A stretch of 35,565 nucleotides of DNA from JBCCFW01 sp039029535 (GTDB taxonomy: Bacteria; Acidobacteriota; JBCCFW01), in contig JBCCFW010000066.1 of the NCBI GenBank assembly GCA_039029535.1, forward strand, positions 1 to 35,565, in the 5' to 3' direction. This document shows positions 1 through 6,677 of the stretch, one piece after another. The translations under genes were made by a program, and so were the position numbers. The notes below the pieces were generated by a model that was not told the origin of the DNA, searched no databases, and saw nothing but the letters and a program-made list of their open reading frames with translations. Every line of letters begins with the position of its first letter. The first letter of the stretch is position 1.

Positions 1-205
1 CACCCGCCTTCATGCCAAAATCACCATACGGACGTATACTATACAACTCTTCGCGCCTTGGCAAGCCCGTCCTGCCCGGAACTCGATCGGGCCCACCAAG
101 ACCGGTCCAGCACCAGACGCCAGCTCCATCGGGGCGTGCAGCCCGGCCACGGGCGCACGAAGAGCCCGAGCCTTCTCCCTCTGCTCGACTGGACACGCTT
201 CAGCC

Positions 206-469
206 TCAGGCAGCTTCGCGGTGGTAGTGACGGAGCAGTCCGCCGAGTCGCTCGGAGCACGCCACCACGCCGCTGGCCGGGCCGGAAGCCGTCGGCAAGA
301 CCAACTCCCCTCCCAGGCCCTGGTGCGGTCGCTCCCCGTGATAGTGGCGCATGTACTCGTGGACCGCATTGCGGAGATGCTCTTCGCCCATAAGCACGAG
401 ATGGTCCAGACACTCCGACTTGATCGAGAGAACGATCATCTCGGTCACGAGCTCGAAGATCGCAGTCTC
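206..469 (-). pseudogene. Integrase-core transposase, C-terminal fragment
   Basis: Reading leftward, the frame holds the end of an IS481/IS3-type DDE transposase. It has an SIKSECLDHLVL segment, then EYMRHYHGERPHQGLG, then the usual RLGGLLRHYHREAA ending right before the stop. These are the last roughly 75-85 residues of the integrase core, carrying the HYHxERPHQG signature. The N-terminal two thirds (HTH and the first Asp residues) are absent: similarity fades upstream of about 440-469, where the frame runs into the end of the neighbouring cysteine-repeat gene. No terminal inverted repeats were seen. It is a dead remnant that cannot transpose. The element is not the same as the second remnant at 3192-3548, whose C-terminal sequence differs. 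Confidence 0.75.
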
Positions 470-492
470 AGCTAGGCACGGCCCCTGAGCAT

Positions 493-2835
493 TCACGGGC
501 ATCCCAGCAACTGCTCGAACCTGCAGGGCGAGCCCGAGCGTGGTCGCTCCGTTCCCGCCGAGTCGAGACCGTAGCTGCCTTCCTGGAGCCTGCTCAGGGC
601 CGCCACGAGGTAGTAGCGGCTGTTCCACCGGGGCGTGATCGTGAGCGAGGTCGTGCCGGCGTCGACGTCGCACTCGATGGGATCATGGCTGTACCAATCA
701 CCGAGGTCGCCAGCATGGATCGAGAACTCGTCGACATCGGTGCTGCAGCTCGGGCCCCAGGTGAGCAGGACGTCGCCCGACATGCCCATCTCGAAGAGCC
801 GCAGGGGCTCGCCGGTGCGAGAGGCGCCGGTGGGCACGTGACCCGGGACGATGGGACAGCGGTCATCGCTGCAGGCCGTCCCCGCTCCCCAGGGAGTGCC
901 CCCCGTGCCCGCACAGGCGGCCGGGATCACGTCGGTGCAGCTGAGATCGTCGAAGCAGCAGGCCTCGGTCTCCGGACAGGAGGTGGTCCCGCAGACGGAG
1001 CCGGGACCCTGCGGCAGGCTGCCGGCGGATAGGCAGAGCGCGGGCAGCAGGTCGAGGCAGGAGCCATCCTGCTGACAGCAGGCCTCGGTCTCCGGACAGG
1101 TGGCCGTCGCACAGTTGGTTCCGGGACCCTGGGTGATGCCGAGGATCGCCAGGCAGGTCGCCGGCTCGGTGTCGATGCAGGACCCGTCGAGCTCGCAGCA
1201 GGCCTCAAAGAGCGTGCAGTCGCTGGTCGCGCAGGCCGTGCCGGGGCCCTCCGGCAAGCCGTCGTCGGCGAGGCAGTCGGCTGGGTCGAGGTCGGCGCAG
1301 AAACCGCCGATGCGACAGCAGGCCTCGGTGACGGTGGGACAGGGCGCCGTCGCACAGCGGCTGCCCCGAGCGCCGGGACCACCCGAAGCGGCCACGCACT
1401 CCCGTGGCGTGAGGTCGGTGCAGGCTCCATCGGCCAGGCAGCAGGCCCGGACGACGAAGCAGTCCGCCGTCAGGCAGGTCTCTCCGGGCGCAACCGCCGC
1501 CCCACCGCTGAAGACGCAGTTGAAGGGATTCACCGTGGCGCAGCCACCGGGCAGGCAGCAGGGGTCGCAGGGGAAGGTGTCGCAGGAGGTACCGGGGCTG
1601 CCCGGCACGCCGAAGCGACGGAGACACTCGACCTCGAGCACGTCGATGCAGGAGTCGGGGATGCAGCAGGCGCCCGGTTGAGGGCAGAAGCCCGGGGTGC
1701 AGGAGCTCCCCTCGCCACCGGGCTGTCCGCCGATGCCGCGACAGTCGTCCTCGAAGAGCACCTGGCACGAACCGTTGTCGAGACAGCAGGCCTCCGGCGC
1801 GGGACAGGGGCTGGTGGCGCAGTCGGTCCCCTCTCCCTGCGACGTGCCACCGCCGAGCTGACAGGTCGTGGGCTCGACGTCGAAGCAGGTTCCGTCGGGG
1901 AGACAGCAGGCCTCGGTCGCGTTGCAGTCCAGGTCCGCACAGTCGAGCCCGGCACCCCCGAACGTGCCGGTGCGATCGATGCAGGTGACTGGCTCGAGGT
2001 CGAGGCAGGTGCCACCGGAGAGGCAGCAGGCGATGGTGATCGACGCGCAAGTCTCGGTCGCACAGGTCGTCCCCGCCCCCTTGGGATCACCGGCGGCGGC
2101 CAGACAGCTCGCCGGAACGAGATCGCTGCACGCCCCGTCGGCCAGGCAACAGGCCTGGGGGAGGGAGCAATCGCTGCCAGCGCAGTCGCTGCCCGGACCC
2201 TGGCTCACTCCCGAGAGCAGGATGCAGCTGACGGGTTCGATGTCCTGACAGTCCCCACCGGGGAGACAGCAGGCCTCCGTCTCGGCACAGGAGCTCGTCG
2301 CACAGTCGGTGCCGGAGCCCGAGGAGATGCCGTCCAGGAGACTGCAGGTCGACACCTCGATGTCGAGGCAGGCCCCGCCGGCAAGACAGCAGGCCGAGGT
2401 GGCGACCGGACAGGTCTCGACCGCGCAGGTCGTACCGCTCCCCCGGGCGTGTCCCGACTGGGCGAGACAGTCGTTCGGTGAGAGCTGGCGACAGGTGCCG
2501 CCGCCGAGGCAGCAGGCCTGGACGGCCGTGCAGTCGAAGTCGGCACAGCTCGTGGCGAGACCCTGGGGAGCACCACCGGCCAGACGACAGGAGGCGGCGG
2601 GGAGATCGAGACAGTCGGCGGGCAGGCAGCAGGCCTCGCAGGGTGCCTCGGCACACGTGGTGCCGGTGCCGGCGGGCGTGCCACCAGCGGTCGTGCAGGC
2701 GTCGGGCTCCAGGTCGAAGCAGCCGGTCGGCAGACAACAAGACTCGGTCGGCGCGCCCGCTCGAGCGGGCATCGCGACGAGTGAGAGGAGCAACGTGGTG
2801 GTGAGTAGACGCACCGAGAGTGTCAACGAGCGCAT
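493..2835 (-). CDS. Secreted protein with 16 six-cysteine repeats
   Basis: A 780-residue exported protein of unknown function. It has a signal peptide at residues 1-26 (MRSLTLSVRLL, a hydrophobic core, cleavage after ARA). Then come 16 tandem units of about 37-41 residues at residues 32-660, with the pattern CC-x5/6-C-x8-C-x13-C-x4/5-C. Most units begin ACCLxxGxC and include a GxGTxC turn. Residues 661-780 form a separate C-terminal domain with LTWGPSC, WYSHDPIEC and GSYGLDSAGTERP. This fibronectin-like tail is one I associate with exported proteins of Acidobacteriota-type genomes. Six cysteines per unit suggest about 48 disulfides, hence an extracytoplasmic, rigid rod or adhesin-like structure. 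A related four-unit protein lies at 29990-30760. The start was chosen because it gives the signal peptide; no strong ribosome binding site precedes it. Confidence 0.9.
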   Translation of the reverse strand: MRSLTLSVRLLTTTLLLSLVAMPARAGAPTESCCLPTGCFDLEPDACTTAGGTPAGTGTTCAEAPCEACCLPADCLDLPAASCRLAGGAPQGLATSCADFDCTAVQACCLGGGTCRQLSPNDCLAQSGHARGSGTTCAVETCPVATSACCLAGGACLDIEVSTCSLLDGISSGSGTDCATSSCAETEACCLPGGDCQDIEPVSCILLSGVSQGPGSDCAGSDCSLPQACCLADGACSDLVPASCLAAAGDPKGAGTTCATETCASITIACCLSGGTCLDLEPVTCIDRTGTFGGAGLDCADLDCNATEACCLPDGTCFDVEPTTCQLGGGTSQGEGTDCATSPCPAPEACCLDNGSCQVLFEDDCRGIGGQPGGEGSSCTPGFCPQPGACCIPDSCIDVLEVECLRRFGVPGSPGTSCDTFPCDPCCLPGGCATVNPFNCVFSGGAAVAPGETCLTADCFVVRACCLADGACTDLTPRECVAASGGPGARGSRCATAPCPTVTEACCRIGGFCADLDPADCLADDGLPEGPGTACATSDCTLFEACCELDGSCIDTEPATCLAILGITQGPGTNCATATCPETEACCQQDGSCLDLLPALCLSAGSLPQGPGSVCGTTSCPETEACCFDDLSCTDVIPAACAGTGGTPWGAGTACSDDRCPIVPGHVPTGASRTGEPLRLFEMGMSGDVLLTWGPSCSTDVDEFSIHAGDLGDWYSHDPIECDVDAGTTSLTITPRWNSRYYLVAALSRLQEGSYGLDSAGTERPRSGSPCRFEQLLGCP
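856..2742 (-). repeat. Tandem array of about 120-bp units (six-cysteine repeat)
   Basis: Sixteen coding repeats with a period near 117-123 bp. The most conserved DNA is the joint between units, seen on the plus strand as gcagcaggcctcggtctc, which encodes ETEACC on the minus strand. The copies near 955 and 1075 share the run aggcctcggtctccggacag, pointing to a recent duplication of the last units. Other units have diverged at DNA level while keeping every cysteine. Confidence 0.85.
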
Positions 2836-2997
2836 GTCGGGACCCCATGACTCGCCACCGTCGTCTCAGGTCAGGCTCCTGAGAACGAGGTTGCAAGGCA
2901 AGTTAGGTACGGGGGTAGGGCGAGACAAGGGCGCGCGAGCTCACGCTGGATCGTCCTCCGATCACCAGGTGAGTCCTGCCGGCTGTCCCTCCTGTCC

Positions 2998-3138
2998 CTA
3001 GTCATCATTGAGATCCGCCCCGATTCGATCCGGCAAGAAGCTGTCGTAGAGCAATTCCGCATGGGCCAGCCCGTTCTCTCGGCTCGCAACCCATCGTCGT
3101 AACCGATCCCACGTGGGCACGACGCCGACAGCCGACAT
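2998..3138 (-). CDS. Small hypothetical protein, possibly a truncated gene
   Basis: A 46-codon reading frame beginning MSAVGVVPTWDRLRRW and ending DRIGADLNDD before a TAG stop. AAGG lies 8 bases before the ATG. The composition is protein-like: an amphipathic helix (WVASRENGLAHAELLYDSF) followed by an acidic tail, with none of the Arg/Ser runs that mark out-of-frame translation in this GC-rich DNA. It sits between the cysteine-repeat gene and a transposase remnant, so it could be the surviving end of a larger gene broken by insertion. I recognise no family. A real but truncated gene and a chance ORF are both possible. Confidence 0.35.
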   Translation of the reverse strand: MSAVGVVPTWDRLRRWVASRENGLAHAELLYDSFLPDRIGADLNDD

Positions 3139-3191
3139 CGGGCGCACCTTCGCCGTCAGTCATCCATCGACCTCGACCAAGACGGAAGCGC

Positions 3192-3548
3192 TCAGGCCAC
3201 CATGCGCTCGTACCGGTGCAGACCGCCGACCACCGGAAAGGCCACGACCTCTCCCCTCGCAGGCCCCTGCTCCTCTCGGCCGTGCGGCGAGTCTTTATCG
3301 AGGCTGAGATAACAGCGGGCCTCGTGGTAGTAGCTCACCTACTCACCAAGCAACCAACGCAGGTGACGCGCACTCAGCACGACGACGTGGTCGAGCAGCT
3401 CTCGACGGAGCGTGCCGATGAAGCGCTCCACGTACGGGTTCTGCCATGGGGACCGCGGGGCCGTCTTGATCTCTTCGATACCGAGCGCCCGAACTCGATC
3501 ACTGAAGGCTCGACCGTGGACACCGTCGCGGTCCCTCAGATCGGGGTA
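3192..3548 (-). pseudogene. Frameshifted integrase-core transposase remnant
   Basis: The frame from 3548 leftward reads YPDLRDRDGVHGRAFSDRV, then TAPRSPWQNPYVERFIGTLR and RELLDHVVVL, the DDE integrase core including the second Asp region and the catalytic Glu (PWQNPYVERFIG). It then stops at 3339 after RWLLGE. In another frame the protein continues as YYHEARCYLSLDKDSP and ends GGLHRYERMVA plus stop at 3192, exactly the tail expected of this transposase group (YHxxRxHLSLxKD, VGGLHHRYER). So a single frameshift near 3335-3345 splits the gene. The N-terminal half is missing: homology starts only 13 bases from the end of the neighbouring dehydrogenase gene. Non-functional. Confidence 0.8.
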
Positions 3549-3561
3549 GGGGCAGGCAGTC

Positions 3562-4380
3562 TCAGCGCAAGCGCAACACCTGACCGGTGACCAATCTCGC
3601 CTCGTCCGACACGAGCCAGGCGATGACCCGAGCCACCTCCTCCGGCTCCGCGACGTGGAGAAGATCCGCTTGCTCCTCGACGAGACGCCGGACCTCATCG
3701 GTCACCCAGCCGGTATCGGTGACGGGCGGGTGCACGAGATTGGCAGTGATGCCCAGCGGAGCGAGCTCGATCGCCGCCGACTTGGTGTAGCTCTCGAGAG
3801 CGGCCTTCGCAGCACCGTACGACACCTCCCCGGGAAAGCCATCGGAACCACCCGAAGTCAGCCCGACAATGCGACCCCAGCCGGCCCCCCGCTCGGCGTG
3901 ACGGCGAGCGAACTCTGCGATCAAGGTCGCAGAGGAACGAGCGTCAACCGCGAACGCGCGCTCGAAGCTCTCCGGTGAGTAGCGAACCAGCGAACGACCG
4001 ACCCCGTCTCGCGCCCCGACACCGAAGCTGTCAGCCAGCCAACCAGAAGCGTTGTTGATCAAGATGTCGACAGGACCCAGCTCAGCCTCGGCCTTCTCGA
4101 AGAGACGTACCGGTGTCTCCGGCTCGAGAAGGTCCGCCTCCATCTCGATCGCAATGCCACCGGCAGCGCGAATCGCGTTGAGGACCTCGTCGGCGTCGGC
4201 CGCCCGGGCGGCGCGGTAGCGTTCGGACACCTCCGGGTCGGACACCTCCAACCTCAGGTAGGTGACCAGCACTCGGGCGCCGCGGGCGGCGAGCAGGTGA
4301 GCGGTGGCAGCCCCGATGCCGTGATTTCCCCCGGTGACCAGGGCCACGTGACCCTCGAGCCGGGGAGAAGGGTCGCTCAT
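3562..4380 (-). CDS. Short-chain dehydrogenase/reductase (SDR)
   Basis: A 272-residue classical SDR oxidoreductase using NAD(P)H on an unknown carbonyl or alcohol substrate in the cytoplasm. The nucleotide-binding motif TGGNHGIG is at residues 16-23, NNA at 109-111, and the catalytic Ser in GLTSGG (S176) with YGAAK (Y188, K192). The Asn normally found in the AVN segment is Asp here (FAVDARSS, D146), so the usual Asn-Ser-Tyr-Lys tetrad is altered. The start at MSDPSPRLEGHVALVTGG fits family length. An upstream in-frame ATG at 4464 would add 28 unstructured residues. The closest kind of relative is a 3-oxoacyl-ACP-reductase-like SDR. The stop lies 13 bases from a transposase remnant, so the downstream context has been replaced. 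Confidence 0.88.
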   Translation of the reverse strand: MSDPSPRLEGHVALVTGGNHGIGAATAHLLAARGARVLVTYLRLEVSDPEVSERYRAARAADADEVLNAIRAAGGIAIEMEADLLEPETPVRLFEKAEAELGPVDILINNASGWLADSFGVGARDGVGRSLVRYSPESFERAFAVDARSSATLIAEFARRHAERGAGWGRIVGLTSGGSDGFPGEVSYGAAKAALESYTKSAAIELAPLGITANLVHPPVTDTGWVTDEVRRLVEEQADLLHVAEPEEVARVIAWLVSDEARLVTGQVLRLR

Positions 4381-4650
4381 GCTGGGACCGACGCGCTTTC
4401 CTCGCCGACGAGAACCTTCCAGGGCCCAGCGTTGATGTTCAACGACTTCGTCATTCGACATCACCGTACCTCGGGCGAGCCCCGAGGTGTTCCAGAAGTG
4501 GCGTTCCAGAACTTGGCCGAGAGTCCGGTGATGCCCGCGAGACGGCCATTATCGGGACATGGTCCGCCCCGAGACCTCCGGGGACCCCATTGTTGAGAGG
4601 ATGGGTCCAGCGAGACGAGGCCAGCGCCCTCTGGACGACCTGAGCTCCAG

Positions 4651-4681
4651 TTCGCCCAGCCGTCCGCACGGGGAGCCAGAC
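4651..4681. repeat. 31-bp direct repeat flanking the fic region, left copy
   Basis: It begins ttcgcccagccgtccg, has six variable bases, then gagccagac. The right copy at 6307-6337 has the same 16 and 9 bases at the same spacing: 27 of 31 positions match, in the same orientation. The pair encloses the Fic gene and a broken small gene. It could be a target-site or attachment-like duplication, or a relic of a duplicated coding segment. Confidence 0.5.
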
Positions 4682-4691
4682 GACAGCACGA

Positions 4692-4748
4692 CCAACTCGG
4701 GGAGGAGTTGGGTCAACACGGAGCCCCGATCGCTGAGGTCGGGGCTTT
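4692..4748 (+). terminator. Two tandem hairpins, terminator-like
   Basis: The first stem is ccaactc/gagttgg with a six-base loop (4692-4711). The second is agccccga/tcggggct with a nine-base loop (4722-4746), followed by TTT then cgtgcg. They lie just beyond the last minus-strand frame of the fic patch. The short T-run follows on the plus strand only, so a rightward terminator or a shared bidirectional block is possible. The rest of 4381-4755 shows no convincing gene. Confidence 0.4.
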
Positions 4749-4755
4749 CGTGCGT

Positions 4756-4942
4756 TCAGGGGGCGGTTTCGTCACGCCGCTGACTCTCGATCCGTTCTTC
4801 AAGCCGCGCGTGGACATCCCGCACCAGCTCCCCGTCCGCAGTCACCTCGCGGATGCGCTCGACGACGAACCGCAGCAGACATGCGGGTTCCTCGTGGCGG
4901 GCTCCCGAACACCAGTCGCTTCGTGGAGCTTCGCCTGGACAT
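4756..4942 (-). pseudogene. Small gene downstream of fic, apparently frameshifted
   Basis: The final 45 or so codons of the frame ending at 4756 look coding: RHEEPACLLRFVVERIREV then TADGELVRDVHARLEERIE, with strongly GC-biased third positions and a clean amphipathic helix. No start codon exists for this frame nearby. A neighbouring frame has an ATG at 4942 giving MSRRSSTKRLVFGS, which would join it naturally if one frameshift lay around 4900. The reconstructed product would be about 60 residues, charged and helical. It sits 88 bases downstream of the Fic gene on the same strand. Function unknown; it may be a decayed partner or an unrelated fragment. Confidence 0.28.
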
Positions 4943-5029
4943 GCCTGACGAGAACGCAAGAAGGAGAACGTCAGGCGCGATCGAGCAGGAGCACGGAGCA
5001 GGGCGGCTCGAGTAGCAAGGAGGCCCGTC

Positions 5030-6112
5030 TCATCGAGATGCCTGTCGTTCGCGAAACTCCTCAACGAGTTGGATCGTGGCTTGCCACTGTTCGGCAAGGA
5101 ACGCACGCAAGGCCTCGCGCTCCGCGCCGACCCGCACCAGCTCTTCGCCGGGTTGCACTCGACCACGGCTCAGTGAGTAGTCGCCCATGAGGGCGAGGTA
5201 GTCCCGCCTGTACGCAGCGCTCACCAGCAACGGGGGAAACCCCGCGCGCAAGACGGGAATGTTCGCGAGCAGACGGGCCAGGCGTCCATTGCCATCGGCG
5301 TAGGGGTGGATGCCAGCGAAACCCAGATGGGCATCCATGTAGGCATCGAGAGCAGCATCGTGCGCCTTCGGATCGGCGGTGGGCCCACGCCGGTTCAGCA
5401 GTGGGCTGCGGCAGGATCGAGCCAAGGACTTGAGCCATTGATCGACGAGTGCGGGCACGTGCTCGGGCTTGGTGTACTCGTGCCACCGGGTCGCGCCGTG
5501 CGTGGTGATCGCAGTGGTGCCATTGGGCTCGACCTTCCAGCGTCCAACCGGCGCCAACGTGTCGATGACCACGCCGGTTTGGACCGCCGAGTGGAGCTGA
5601 TGGAGATGCTCGATACGGACGGGTTGCCGTGCGCGTGTCCAGGCCGCCATGAGGCCGAGGGCCTGGGCGTGGCCGTGGAGCTCCTGGTGCTCACGCAGGC
5701 TCTTGCCGCTGATGGTCAGGCCCTCGGTCAAGACGAACAGCGTGTCGCCGGCGGTGATGGTGTTGCCCTCGAGCGCCGTGGAGGAGTGCGTCCATTCGGC
5801 AACCAGGGACTGCGCCAGGCCGGCCCGCAAGTCGGGATCGAGCCCGTCAAGGAAGGGCCAGTCCTCACCCATTTGCGCGATGGCGCCAGAGTGGACCAGC
5901 GGGCCGCTCGGCGTTCGTGACTGCGTGAGCGCGGCTCGGATGTCGGAGGGGTCGGCGTCCAGGGCCACGGCGAGGGCCAGCACGGTGCCCGCTTGCGCCG
6001 TGCTGCGCCCGTTCTCGAGGGCGCTGATCGTGGCCTGGCGAAGCCCAGACTTCGCGGCCAGAGCGGCTTGAGTGAGGCTGGCCTGCTTGCGCAAGTCCCG
6101 GAGAGTAGGCAC
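5030..6112 (-). CDS. HTH-Fic protein (putative AMP-transferase)
   Basis: A 360-residue protein joining an XRE-type helix-turn-helix (residues about 3-58: LTQAALAAKSGLRQATISALENG) to a Fic domain. The Fic active-site loop HPYADGNGRLAR (residues 269-280) matches HPFx[D/E]GNGRxxR with Phe to Tyr, keeping the catalytic His and the nucleotide-binding Asn/Arg. The inhibitory motif [S/T]xxxE[G/N] is present upstream as STALEG (S111-E115-G116). This makes it a class II Fic enzyme whose own helix blocks ATP binding until released. Family members transfer AMP to hydroxyl side chains; the target here is unknown. The GTG at 6112 gives the natural N-terminus (PTLRDLRKQASLTQ). The frame is open further upstream but reads as noise. 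The HTH suggests autoregulation through the site at 6125-6144. The gene lies between 31-bp direct repeats, as expected of accessory DNA. Confidence 0.88.
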   Translation of the reverse strand: MPTLRDLRKQASLTQAALAAKSGLRQATISALENGRSTAQAGTVLALAVALDADPSDIRAALTQSRTPSGPLVHSGAIAQMGEDWPFLDGLDPDLRAGLAQSLVAEWTHSSTALEGNTITAGDTLFVLTEGLTISGKSLREHQELHGHAQALGLMAAWTRARQPVRIEHLHQLHSAVQTGVVIDTLAPVGRWKVEPNGTTAITTHGATRWHEYTKPEHVPALVDQWLKSLARSCRSPLLNRRGPTADPKAHDAALDAYMDAHLGFAGIHPYADGNGRLARLLANIPVLRAGFPPLLVSAAYRRDYLALMGDYSLSRGRVQPGEELVRVGAEREALRAFLAEQWQATIQLVEEFRERQASR

Positions 6113-6124
6113 GACAAGAGCATG

Positions 6125-6144
6125 TCTATACGGTTTCGCTACCG
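6125..6144 (-). promoter_or_regulatory. Putative fic promoter -10 and operator
   Basis: On the minus strand TATAGA (6125-6130) lies 12 bases before the GTG start and is preceded directly by the inverted repeat CGGT-agcgaa-ACCG (6131-6144). No good -35 is visible. The position suits binding by the HTH of the Fic protein itself. A start this close would make a very short leader. Confidence 0.3.
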
Positions 6145-6677
6145 CAACAGTCTCAGGATAGCGACGCTTGGGCCATGCGCTTGCGCTCGTCGGTGGTGCC
6201 CCACCTTGGGCCTCGCTCAGACCCTCACCACAAGATATTGATTCCAATGACCTTGCGGCCCGAAATCGAGAGTTGAGCCACTCCCCCGCGGCCTGAGAAC
6301 AACCAATTCGCCCAGCCGTCCGACCGACGAGCCAGACCGGCCGCGATCTCGCGTGGCCCGGCAAGCGCGCCCGGCAGCGCCTCCTGAGAGCACCGTTGCC
6401 TAGCGGAAGGCCCAGAGCCTCGGCGCAGTGCGGTCTCCCCCGAGCAACCCACGGTCGTCCTCGTCGACGAACGGCCGGGGCGAGCAGGTCCCCATCGCAT
6501 CGGCTTGCCGCTACCTCCCAGTGGGGCAGAAGGTAACAGCAGCCCTCATTGATCTTTCGGATGCCGACCCCATGAGCGCGCCAACGCACCTGGCAGGCAG
6601 GTTGCTTCTTCTCTTCTAATCCATTTCGATTGCAGATCTCGGATGCCGATCTGCGCGAAGACCACGCGGAGGCTCAC
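6145..6677. other. Intergenic stretch, no gene recognised
   Basis: Divergent spacer between the Fic gene and the secreted propeller gene. It contains the right copy of the 31-bp direct repeat. Frames on both strands are Arg/Ser-rich noise, apart from a short minus-strand run ending WLFSGRGGVAQLSISG near 6270-6300 that I could not assign. Just upstream of the next gene is TCTAAT (about 6615), a possible -10 without a matching -35. Confidence 0.4.
6307..6337. repeat. 31-bp direct repeat flanking the fic region, right copy
   Basis: ttcgcccagccgtccg, then six variable bases, then gagccagac. It matches the left copy at 4651-4681 at 27 of 31 positions in the same orientation. Sequence outside these limits diverges at once. 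Confidence 0.5.

Noticed and set aside
1..205. AT-rich gtatactatac element near 35-45 as a promoter or IS end
   Set aside because: No matching inverted repeat at the other side of the transposase remnant and no downstream gene it could serve.
856..2742. Regularly spaced repeats that superficially resemble a CRISPR array
   Set aside because: The repeats are in frame inside a coding sequence, with a 117-123 bp period and divergent copies; no cas genes.
4503..4532. Minus-strand peptide ITGLSAKFWN resembling the recognition-helix end of HigA/ImmA-associated XRE proteins
   Set aside because: Only about ten residues match, with stops nearby on both sides; too short to call a gene or remnant.
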